Assembly (NCBI GenBank): GCA_035444205.1
Contig: DAOMOD010000137.1
Location: forward strand, 1 to 11,496
Source: DAOMOD01 sp035444205
Lineage (GTDB): Bacteria > Pseudomonadota > Gammaproteobacteria > Xanthomonadales > BPKI01
Direction: 5' to 3'
Length of the DNA stretch: 11,496 nt
Part shown: in pieces, positions 5,447 through 11,496 of the stretch
Position numbering within the stretch: the first letter of the stretch is position 1
Layout of the letters: each line of letters opens with the position of its first letter
Translations under genes and position numbers: made by a program
The notes under the pieces: model-generated
Databases searched by the model: none
Told to the model about the DNA's origin: nothing
The model's input: the letters and a program-made list of their open reading frames with translations, nothing else

Positions 5447-7618
5447 TTACCGACCTTGCTGGATCAGATCGGCAACGACCGCGCGCAGCGCAGCCACCTC
5501 GGTTTCCAGGCGCTCGGTACGCTCGAGCAGCTTGCGGTTCTCCACCTCCAGCTTGGTGTTCAATCCCTGGATCGCCGCCAGCGCCACGCCGTCGGCGTCC
5601 ACCGCGCCGATGTAGCGCTGGTCGTGACCAAGCCCGAAGGCTTCGCGAAAGTCCTCGGCGGTGGGGCCGAGATGGCGCACCGCGTCCTGGCCCACATAGC
5701 TCCAGCGCATCACCGGCAGCTCCAGTACGCGGTCGAGGATGGCGCGCGGGTCGATGGTCTCGAAGGCGTGCTTGAAGGTGCGGCTGGAGGCGTTGGTCCA
5801 GACACCGGTGTTGGTGAGGTGGGCGCCGTTGCCGGTACTGGTGTTGGTGCCCACCTGGATGGCCTTGTCGGCATCCGGACCGCCGGGACCGCGACGGATG
5901 CTGATGCCGCCATCATCGGTGACCTGAAAGCGCGTGGTGTTGCCGCCGGTGCGCAACTGAATCGCACCCTGCGACCGCAACATGAACGTGTTCGTGGCGA
6001 ACGAACCGATCGTCGACCTTTCGCTGCCGGCATCCCGGAACTGGACGAAGATGTCGCCGCCCGCACCGCCTCGCTCCACGATGGCCGCTATTGCAGAACC
6101 GCTTGCCACATGCATCTGCGCAAACGGCGATGCGGTGCCCACGCCCATCCCCCCCGCTGCCCGCACCAGGAACTGGTTGGGGCCGGTGGAGGTGAAGGGC
6201 GCGGATGTGCGATCGGCCCAGACGAAGGTTCCGGAATCGCCCAGGAAGCCATTGCTCTGAACGCCCGCGCAGCCCGTACCGGCTATTCCTGATTCGCTTC
6301 CCGGGCGCACCTTGGCCTGATGCCCGCCGGCCCAGGATTCCGCGCCGCCGGCGCAATTCTCGCTACCCCCCGACGCCATGCTGAAGCTGCCGGTCGCGCT
6401 GTTCGAAAGGCCTCCCGCCACGGCACTACCGATGCCGGAGGCCATGTTGTTGCGTCCCCCGGCCACTGTCGTGAGATCGCCTTCGGCCACATTGTCCTGA
6501 CCGCCGCCTACCGTGCTGGCGTAGAAGGTGGCCAGGTTGTTCAGTCCCCCCGAGACGGTGGCGAATCGCGTCAGCGATGCGATGACCACACCTCGACCGA
6601 CTCTGTTGCTGGCGCCGCCGCCGATCGAGCCATACATGCCCAGTACGGCGTTGCGGCCGGCCAAGGACTCTTCCGGATCTGCGCCAAGGACCGCACCACC
6701 TCCGGCGATCGTCGCGCCGCGTGCTCCCGACCCGATGGCGTTGTCCTGGCTTCCCACCACGACACTGCTGGTGACGGGATCGCCACCGGGTGCCAGCGCG
6801 GCACTGGGCTGGATGCGCAGGCCGCGTACGTTGGCGGTTCGAATCTCGAAGGCCTGGCCATCGATGGTTCCGATGAAGTTCAGCGCTGGATTGGTGTCAG
6901 CGTTGCCGGTACGGCTCCAGGCGTCGTCCGCTCCGGACGGTCCTTGAGGTCCCTGAGGTCCCTGAGGTCCCTCCGGGCCTTCGGGTCCTTCGGGTCCTTC
7001 GGGTCCAGGCGCCCCTTGTGGCCCGGGTTCCCCTTGCGGCCCGAGTTCCCCCTGCGGCCCAGGTTCCCCTTGCGGTCCCGCCGGCCCTTCAGGCCCGCTA
7101 ACGCATTGCGGCGTCCCGTCGACGCCCACGCCCCGGATCGTCTGGCCCGCCGGGCAGGCGATGGAAATCCGCCGCTGAACCTCGCCCGACACGATCTGCG
7201 CAGCGCCGATGCTGGCCTCGGCGACACTGGCGGCAAACTCGGCCGCCGACGCCACCTGGGCATAGGGCACGGGCCTGATGCGCGATCGCGGCGTCAACGC
7301 CGTAAAGGTCGGATCGTCCGTGCGGCGAACCTCGATCTGCAGGAAACGCGCATCGCCGTTGAAGGCCTCAGGTCCGAAGTCGAGCTCAACGGCAAACACG
7401 CCGCCACTCACAGCCACGCCGTCGCGCGTCAGCGAGCCTGCCACCGGATTCTCGGCTTCATCGAACAGACCGAAGCGCAAGTCGTAGCTTCCGTTGGCCG
7501 GCTGCCCGAGATCGTTGAGGCTGCCCTGGTACGTGAAGCTCGAATCCACTGACCAGGCCGGCGTCACCGGGGACAGCAAGAAGAGCAGCAAGAAGAACAG
7601 CGCGACACGCAGCGACAT
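5447..7618 (-). CDS. exported collagen-like protein with S74 chaperone (tail-fibre/adhesin-like)
   Basis: The 723-residue product starts with a signal peptide (about 1-23). Residues 27-125 form a beta-rich 'FTYQG...NGSYDLRFGLFD' domain. Residues 175-228 are 18 perfect Gly-x-y triplets rich in Pro, Gln and Glu. Residues 282-435 carry short repeats of the type A-G-G-x-x-N-x-A-x-G, like heads of trimeric autotransporters (YadA type). From about 605 comes a peptidase-S74 intramolecular chaperone: SSRTFK places Ser611 five before Lys616, the spacing of the S74 Ser-Lys dyad. The end (684-720) is a coiled coil. S74 domains drive trimer folding and then cut themselves off. Together this predicts a trimeric secreted or surface fibre. 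No barrel anchor is present, so how it stays on the cell is unclear. AGGAGG precedes ATG 7618, overlapping the stop of the small exported gene upstream. Confidence 0.88.
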   Translation of the reverse strand: MSLRVALFFLLLFLLSPVTPAWSVDSSFTYQGSLNDLGQPANGSYDLRFGLFDEAENPVAGSLTRDGVAVSGGVFAVELDFGPEAFNGDARFLQIEVRRTDDPTFTALTPRSRIRPVPYAQVASAAEFAASVAEASIGAAQIVSGEVQRRISIACPAGQTIRGVGVDGTPQCVSGPEGPAGPQGEPGPQGELGPQGEPGPQGAPGPEGPEGPEGPEGPQGPQGPQGPSGADDAWSRTGNADTNPALNFIGTIDGQAFEIRTANVRGLRIQPSAALAPGGDPVTSSVVVGSQDNAIGSGARGATIAGGGAVLGADPEESLAGRNAVLGMYGSIGGGASNRVGRGVVIASLTRFATVSGGLNNLATFYASTVGGGQDNVAEGDLTTVAGGRNNMASGIGSAVAGGLSNSATGSFSMASGGSENCAGGAESWAGGHQAKVRPGSESGIAGTGCAGVQSNGFLGDSGTFVWADRTSAPFTSTGPNQFLVRAAGGMGVGTASPFAQMHVASGSAIAAIVERGGAGGDIFVQFRDAGSERSTIGSFATNTFMLRSQGAIQLRTGGNTTRFQVTDDGGISIRRGPGGPDADKAIQVGTNTSTGNGAHLTNTGVWTNASSRTFKHAFETIDPRAILDRVLELPVMRWSYVGQDAVRHLGPTAEDFREAFGLGHDQRYIGAVDADGVALAAIQGLNTKLEVENRKLLERTERLETEVAALRAVVADLIQQGR
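6935..7096 (-). repeat. collagen-triplet tandem repeat DNA
   Basis: This is the DNA for the 18 Gly-x-y triplets. On the plus strand it contains near-exact 9-bp units (GGTCCCTGA three times, GGTCCTTCG three times) and 18-bp units around GGTTCCCCTTGCGGCCC. All units are multiples of three, so slippage would change repeat length without breaking the frame. Confidence 0.85.
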
Positions 7619-7623
7619 GGTGG

Positions 7624-7629
7624 CCTCCT
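7624..7629 (-). promoter_or_regulatory. full consensus Shine-Dalgarno overlapping an upstream stop
   Basis: AGGAGG on the minus strand lies five bases before ATG 7618. It overlaps the TAG stop (7628-7630) of the small exported-protein gene, so ribosomes ending one gene sit on the start site of the next. This supports tight coupling and strong synthesis of the collagen-like protein. Confidence 0.75.
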
Positions 7630-7945
7630 AACGGGCTTCAAATCCGTCCGAGAAGACGGGGTCGGGTGGGATGAGGGGCGGGCCAGGCTGATGGAAGCCG
7701 CCGCGAAGGTCGAACGACCCACCGGACTGCGTTTCCACTGTGTATTGGCCCAGGGTGACACCGGCGGCAAACGCTCCCCCGACCGATTCGCCGCCGCCCC
7801 CCGCAATCGCCTGCCGAGTGATGGCAAAGTCTCCGCCCGAGGACTGAGCCGGCAGGCCTGGCGCGGCCAGCAGTGCAGTCACCAGGCAGAGGCACATTTT
7901 CATGGGTCTTGATCGCATGGCGTGATCCAGCAGAGTCGTGCTCAT
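7628..7945 (-). CDS. small exported protein with C-terminal FSDGFE tail
   Basis: This 105-residue protein has a positively charged start, a hydrophobic stretch (MCLCLVTALLAAPGLPAQ, about 17-34) and a mature part of some 70 residues. That part is Gly-rich: ITRQAIAGGGGESVGG, a GQYTV strand, then SGGSFDLRGGF. Proteins with this 'ITR..IAGGG...GG.F.L.GGF' layout are, as I recall, common in secreted sets of Xanthomonadales and often sit before fibre-like proteins. The last residues PDPVFSDGFEAR match an 'F-x-D-G-F-E' tail frequent on exported proteins there. GGGAGGG at 7954-7960 supports ATG 7945. Internal ATGs at residues 10, 15 and 17 would give shorter signal peptides but lack good binding sites. 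It forms an operon with the collagen-like gene. Its function is unknown. Confidence 0.75.
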   Translation of the reverse strand: MSTTLLDHAMRSRPMKMCLCLVTALLAAPGLPAQSSGGDFAITRQAIAGGGGESVGGAFAAGVTLGQYTVETQSGGSFDLRGGFHQPGPPLIPPDPVFSDGFEAR

Positions 7946-7964
7946 TGCGACAGCCCTCCCCGGT

Positions 7965-8096
7965 GCAAGTCCTTCCTTTTTCGCGACGTTTTTGCGAAGA
8001 ATTTATTCCTCGCGATATCAGTGCCTTGCTGACGCCTTCCGGGCATGTTGAGTGCCTGCGGGGGATGGGGGCGACATCGGGCATGACCGGGGACGA
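7965..8096 (+). repeat. direct repeat, left copy (kinase-gene leader remnant)
   Basis: About 132 bp matching 10752-10884 in the same orientation. A 38-base core (7984-8021) is identical in both copies. The left flank has three differences in about 20 bases. The right flank is only roughly 70-75 % alike, with one 1-base indel. It ends with ATGACCGGGGACGA (8083-8096), matching the first codons of the kinase gene (ATGGCCGGGGACGA), then similarity stops. It also lies 20 bases upstream of the minus-strand small exported-protein gene. Confidence 0.85.
7994..8013. promoter_or_regulatory. 20-bp imperfect palindrome, candidate operator (left copy)
   Basis: GCGAAGAAT-TT-ATTCCTCGC: 9-base arms with one mismatched pair, within the 38-base core shared with the right copy. 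It lies about 50 bases upstream of the minus-strand exported-protein operon. It is the most AT-rich stretch of the intergenic region, so it may be an operator, promoter or both. No binding protein is known. Confidence 0.45.
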
Positions 8097-8103
8097 TGGC
8101 GCG

Positions 8104-8134
8104 GGGCTCGCCACAGGATCTGCAAGTCGAGCCC
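8104..8134. terminator. weak stem-loop after the patatin gene
   Basis: GGGCTCG (8104-8110) and CGAGCCC (8128-8134) pair across a 17-base loop, just beyond the minus-strand patatin stop. There is no T-tract and the loop is long, so the terminator role is doubtful. Confidence 0.25.
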
Positions 8135-8152
8135 GCCCCACTCCCTCGGTGC

Positions 8153-10645
8153 TCAGGTGCGACGCACCACCAGCACGCTGTAGTTGCAGCGATTGCCGCG
8201 TCCGTTGCCGGAGCGCGCACCAGCGAGTTGAACTGTGCCGGCATCGAAGTCGCGCTGCATGACGAAGAGACGATCGAATCCAGGCAAACCCCGAAGTGCC
8301 GGATCGTTGGTCGTGTAGTGTTCGCCCCTGACTTCCTTCCACTGCGGATCGTTGGCAATGAACCCCGGGAGCCGTGAGCCGCTGGCGCGATAGGCGAGAT
8401 CGAGCAGCAGGAAGACCCGTACCGGCTGATCCACCACGAACTGGAGGTAGTTGCGCGCTGTGGAGCCGAGATCGGCATTTCTGGTCTTGATCCAGAAAGT
8501 TCCGGGTCCGACATACACCTGGTTGTCGCTGCGTCCCAGAGCCTGCGGGCTGTCGATGGTGCCCACTTGCCTGACCGTATGCGTTGCGTCGCTGTAGAGG
8601 CGGTCGCCCACCTTGGCCAATGGCTGAACTGCGAACGTCGTCGGGCTCGCCAGGGTGATGTTCAACTCGTGCGCAAACGGCTTGAGTGCAGGATCGATCA
8701 CCATGCTCTTTCCGGCAATCTGCAGCGAAGCCAGGGCATGTGTGGCCGCAACCCACGCCGAATTCGCGGCCCACTTCTTGGTCAGGTTGGGCATGTCGAG
8801 CATCTCCCCGCCGAAGCGTGTATCGCCGTCCTTGGTGTGGGGATCAACCGCGGCGATGTTGATGGGCACCAGCTTCGGAACCAGCGCCAGAAGATCGATG
8901 ATCTCCCGCTCGACGCGGGCGCCGACGGTGAGGTCCACCGTTTGTCGAAACGCCATCGCCGCGAGCGTCAGGCCGGGAAATGCGGTGGATCTGGCCGCCG
9001 CCGATCCTGACGAAGAGCCGAACATGGCCGACAGCGCCGAGCTGATGACCTTGCCGATCGCCTTGATCGGCTGCGGCGGCACCATGGGCAGTACGCCCGG
9101 CGGACGTTCGGGCATTTCGGAGAGATCGTCGAGATTGAACGCGAACAGGAAGTCCTGCGGGTCGCCATTGCTGTCGATCGCGTTGTCGAAAACCGTGTTG
9201 GCGGGATCTCGGAAGATGCCGACCGGCAGATTGACTCGAAAACCGCCGTCAAGGAGGTAGTGATTGTTGTGGCGCCGCATGGAGAATGACGTGGATCCAG
9301 GGCGAACGGTAGTGCTGATGCCACGAGCGGTTGTTGAAAAAGGCGAAAAGGCAAGCTCGGTGCGGGCAGTGGTCAGCGAGCGCGGAGCGCCGGTGAAGTT
9401 GGTTCCGTTGCCGTCGTTGATGCGCCGCGGGTAATAGACGAAAGGCAGCGAGATGGATCGACGTGCGGCCTCGGAGACCGAGTACCCAGGAGAGGTGCGC
9501 TTCGAGAAGTACACGACCATGTCGTGAGACTGCGGCAGCGGTTCGGCCAGAGACATCCATGACGCTGCAGATTGCGGGGTGCCAACATCCACGGCAGTCA
9601 GGCAAAGATCGATGGGCAGGTCCCTGAAGGCGACGGTTCCGTTGGGTCCGCTGCGGTTGGCGACTGGAATGATGGCCTGAAGGTGACGTTCGAGCCAGCC
9701 GGTGATGGCATCGCCTGTCCACACCCCGCCGCGCTCGACGAACCGGAACATGGCGCGATTGGTCAGGCGGATGTCTTCATCCAGGATGGGGGCATAGAGC
9801 AGCAGGTCAAGAAGCTGTTCAGCGAGGGAAAGGGACCGCAGGACACGGCCGGCCGAATTCTTTGCGGCGTCGACGATCATCTGGTGGATCAAAGAGTTGC
9901 GAAGGTTGATCTGATCGATCAGAAAGTCCAGGATTTTTTCCGCCACGAAGGAGAGCGGGGAACCCACAGCCGGAAGTTTCACGATCGCATCGACGACGGC
10001 CTTCTTCTTTGCCCCCGCCAGACTGACCCGGAAGTCGCTGGCCCCGAATGCCGCCTGCTCGATGAAGTGGTCCTTCGCTTCGATCAGGAGTCGATTGATC
10101 AAGTTGGCCGTCGCGCTGCCTTTCGTTGGCGGATCGTCCTTCGCGTCGAAATCCGTAGCTACCCTGAAGTCATCCTCGAACATGATGCGGTTCAGCGAGT
10201 TCTTGGCAGAGGGCCTGAGCGGCCGCGTCACCGGATCCAGGGTGTTGATCCGGTAGGCAAGGTCCGCGCGATATCCGGCAGCGACGAGCGAAGCGGCCAG
10301 CGCACCCCCGGACGTGCCGGCGACGCGCTTGAACCAGATTCCGGAAAGCGCCAGTGCCGACAAGGCACCGATGTAGCCGTGCGCCTTGGCGCCGCCGCCC
10401 TCGAACGCGCCATCCACCAGGAGGCTCGGCTTGACATAGGCCTCGCCCAGGTGGCTGTGCGTCAGCAGCACCTGCTCCATGTTGCTTCGACCGGTTGTGA
10501 TGATCCGTCCCCTCTCGTCCTCGTAGGCGATCAGATTCGGGTCATAGGTGCTGTACTGGCTGAAGAACTGCTGGTTCCGGCGGGTGATCTCGGTGAGAAG
10601 ATGCCTGCGCTTGAGCGTTTCGGTGATTGCGATGCTGTGGTCCAT
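8153..10645 (-). CDS. patatin-like phospholipase with C-terminal accessory domain
   Basis: This 830-residue serine hydrolase is predicted to cleave acyl chains from phospholipids or other lipids through a Ser-Asp dyad. The oxyanion motif GGGAKAHG (83-90), the nucleophile elbow GTSGG (Ser112) and DGG with Asp466 are all present. The Ser-Asp distance of over 350 residues is long for patatins, and helical inserts at about 140-330 fill it. Residues 735-830 (PVRVFLLLDLAYRASGSRLP, ending YSVLVVRRT) look like a beta-sandwich accessory domain seen, as I recall, at the ends of bacterial exported proteins. No signal peptide is seen. ATG 10645 is preferred because AAGGAG sits six bases before it. A GTG at 10744 would add 33 residues. 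It diverges from the kinase-fusion gene across the right-hand repeat. A bacterial host-directed, predatory or membrane-remodelling role is possible but unproven. Confidence 0.9.
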   Translation of the reverse strand: MDHSIAITETLKRRHLLTEITRRNQQFFSQYSTYDPNLIAYEDERGRIITTGRSNMEQVLLTHSHLGEAYVKPSLLVDGAFEGGGAKAHGYIGALSALALSGIWFKRVAGTSGGALAASLVAAGYRADLAYRINTLDPVTRPLRPSAKNSLNRIMFEDDFRVATDFDAKDDPPTKGSATANLINRLLIEAKDHFIEQAAFGASDFRVSLAGAKKKAVVDAIVKLPAVGSPLSFVAEKILDFLIDQINLRNSLIHQMIVDAAKNSAGRVLRSLSLAEQLLDLLLYAPILDEDIRLTNRAMFRFVERGGVWTGDAITGWLERHLQAIIPVANRSGPNGTVAFRDLPIDLCLTAVDVGTPQSAASWMSLAEPLPQSHDMVVYFSKRTSPGYSVSEAARRSISLPFVYYPRRINDGNGTNFTGAPRSLTTARTELAFSPFSTTARGISTTVRPGSTSFSMRRHNNHYLLDGGFRVNLPVGIFRDPANTVFDNAIDSNGDPQDFLFAFNLDDLSEMPERPPGVLPMVPPQPIKAIGKVISSALSAMFGSSSGSAAARSTAFPGLTLAAMAFRQTVDLTVGARVEREIIDLLALVPKLVPINIAAVDPHTKDGDTRFGGEMLDMPNLTKKWAANSAWVAATHALASLQIAGKSMVIDPALKPFAHELNITLASPTTFAVQPLAKVGDRLYSDATHTVRQVGTIDSPQALGRSDNQVYVGPGTFWIKTRNADLGSTARNYLQFVVDQPVRVFLLLDLAYRASGSRLPGFIANDPQWKEVRGEHYTTNDPALRGLPGFDRLFVMQRDFDAGTVQLAGARSGNGRGNRCNYSVLVVRRT

Positions 10646-10651
10646 TCCTTG

Positions 10652-10657
10652 CTCCTT
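10652..10657 (-). promoter_or_regulatory. ribosome binding site deciding the patatin start
   Basis: AAGGAG on the minus strand, six bases before ATG 10645. The alternative GTG at 10744 has only an AAGGA some 13 bases away, so the shorter protein is favoured. Confidence 0.65.
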
Positions 10658-10751
10658 GAGAAGATGACTACGGGTCTGCGTAGCCGTTGGTGAATCGGGA
10701 TCTGCGACCAGAAGGTGATCGCTGGCGGGGATTCTGGAAGCCACGTGCGAC

Positions 10752-10884
10752 GCAGGTCCTTCCTTATTCCCGACGTTTTTGCGAAGAATTTATTCCTCGC
10801 GATATCAGCGCTTTATTGACACTTTTCGGGGCATACTTGGCGCCTTGAAGGGGTTGAGACGACATCAGACATGGCCGGGGACGA
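10752..10884 (+). repeat. direct repeat, right copy (divergent patatin/kinase control region)
   Basis: This is the intact partner of 7965-8096. It lies between the divergent patatin and kinase-fusion genes and includes the kinase ATG at 10871. The identical core is 10771-10808. A TTGACA occurs at 10816-10821 on the plus strand, but no -10 hexamer lies at the usual distance, and the left copy has TTGCTGACG there instead, so it is not called a promoter. The core lies 126-163 bases before the preferred patatin start on the other strand. Confidence 0.85.
10781..10800. promoter_or_regulatory. 20-bp imperfect palindrome, candidate operator (right copy)
   Basis: This has the same sequence as 7994-8013. 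It sits 71 bases before the kinase-fusion ATG and could serve both divergent genes. A winged-helix regulator encoded next to it is the obvious candidate binder, which would make the site autoregulatory. That is inference. Confidence 0.45.
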
Positions 10885-11496
10885 GCAAGCGACGGGTGCG
10901 GGCGGTCTGTATCGATTCGCCCACGCCGAGTTCGACGTCCGCGCGCACGAGCTGCGGGTGGACGGGCGTGCCGTGGCGATCGAGGCCAAGGCACTGCAGG
11001 TGCTGGCCTGCCTGCTGGCGCGTCCCGACGAGACCCTGACCAAGGACGAGCTGTTCGAGGCGGTGTGGCCGGGTCGCGTGGTTACCGAGGGCACCCTGAC
11101 CAAGGCGGTGATGAAGCTGCGCGCCGTGTTGGGCGATGACAGCCAGACCCTTATCCGCACCGTGCATGGATTCGGCTATCGACTGGGGGTGCCGGTCGAG
11201 GCGCTGACCAGCGACGCACCGGCCCTGTTCGTGCCGCAGCCGGGGCAGAGTGTGCCGTTCCGACCCAACTGGCGCCTGGTCGAGGCGCTCGATCCCGACC
11301 GCCGCGGTCTGGTGTGGCTGGCCGAGCACGTCAAGACGCGCGACCGCAGGGTATTCAAGTTCGCCGGCAGCGCCGACACCCTGGTCACGCTGAAGCGCGA
11401 GATCACCCTGTACCGATTGCTGCACGACAGCCTGGGCGAAACCGCCCCGGTGGTGCAGATCCTCGACTGGAACCTGGACGAGCCGCCCTACTTCAC
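10871..11496 (+). CDS. winged-helix DNA-binding / Ser-Thr protein kinase fusion, partial
   Basis: The gene runs off the right edge; 208 residues are visible. Residues 14-106 form an OmpR/CadC-type winged helix: FAHAEFDVRAHELRVDG opening strands, EAKALQVLACLLARPDETLTKDEL, the recognition region GTLTKAVMKLRAVLGDD, and the closing IRTVHGFGYRL wing. A Pro-rich linker follows (118-131). From about 133 a protein-kinase N-lobe begins: VFKF with Lys163 as the expected ATP-binding lysine, then LKREITLYRLL with Glu177 as its helix-C partner. The catalytic HRD and DFG parts would lie outside the window. There is no receiver domain, so the winged helix is joined directly to a kinase. Such fusions are, as I recall, expanded in Xanthomonadales. 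The ribosome binding site is weak. It is transcribed divergently from the patatin gene and probably binds nearby DNA. Confidence 0.87.
   Translation, partial: MAGDEQATGAGGLYRFAHAEFDVRAHELRVDGRAVAIEAKALQVLACLLARPDETLTKDELFEAVWPGRVVTEGTLTKAVMKLRAVLGDDSQTLIRTVHGFGYRLGVPVEALTSDAPALFVPQPGQSVPFRPNWRLVEALDPDRRGLVWLAEHVKTRDRRVFKFAGSADTLVTLKREITLYRLLHDSLGETAPVVQILDWNLDEPPYF

Noticed and set aside
6935..7096. CRISPR-like array
   Set aside because: The repeats have no unique spacers and encode Gly-x-y triplets in frame on the minus strand.
6320..7552. 410-residue plus-strand open frame
   Set aside because: It is the antisense of the collagen-like gene; its Arg/Ser/Leu runs are shadows of the repeat DNA.
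8153..10645. Patatin as an anti-phage (CBASS CapV-type) effector
   Set aside because: No cyclic-nucleotide synthase, ubiquitin-like or other defence gene is nearby, and the protein is far larger than CapV.
9572..10693. 373-residue plus-strand open frame
   Set aside because: It is antisense to the patatin gene, which has intact motifs and a ribosome binding site.
10816..10837. TTGACA plus CATACT as a kinase promoter
   Set aside because: The spacing is only 10 bases, and the hexamer is not conserved in the left repeat.
7965..10884. The direct repeats as ends of a composite transposon or an integration site
   Set aside because: There is no transposase, integrase or tRNA gene between or beside them. 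The repeats include leader and start-codon sequence, and they lack terminal inverted repeats or target duplications.

Overview
The window is GC-rich, densely coded DNA from a gammaproteobacterium, most likely a member of the Xanthomonadales (Lysobacter, Rhodanobacter or Dokdonella type). The pointers are the long two-lobed QueF, the winged-helix/protein-kinase fusion, and small secreted proteins ending in a 'F-x-D-G-F-E' tail. This placement rests on remembered family traits, not on a search.

Left part (1-4713, all + strand). A tightly packed respiratory pair encodes a four-cluster DmsB/SoeB-type iron-sulfur subunit and a DmsC-type membrane anchor. The molybdopterin subunit is not in the window. 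Next come a DUF481 outer-membrane barrel, a secreted M20D amidohydrolase, and QueF of queuosine biosynthesis. QueF appears to carry a small frameshift at its N-terminus.

Middle (4714-5446). Two small overlapping genes of unknown function (45 and 120 residues) follow a perfect 8-bp dyad. They end at a 53-bp palindromic element that looks like a minimal IS5-type MITE: 19-bp perfect terminal repeats flanked by a CTAG target duplication. A second stem-loop follows, and together the two separate converging genes.

Right part (5447-11496). Three genes lie on the minus strand. In transcription order they are an 830-residue patatin-like phospholipase, a small exported protein, and a 723-residue exported collagen-like protein. 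The last has trimeric-adhesin-like head repeats and a C-terminal S74 intramolecular chaperone. A winged-helix/Ser-Thr kinase fusion diverges from the patatin gene and runs off the right edge.

The most unusual feature is a pair of direct repeats of about 130 bp. One lies upstream of the small-protein/collagen operon, the other between the patatin and kinase genes. They share a 38-bp identical core with a 20-bp imperfect palindrome, inside flanks that have drifted apart. The left copy still carries the first codons of a kinase-like gene. This suggests a shared operator, and possibly a regulon in which the kinase fusion controls the two exported proteins and the lipase. That link is inference.
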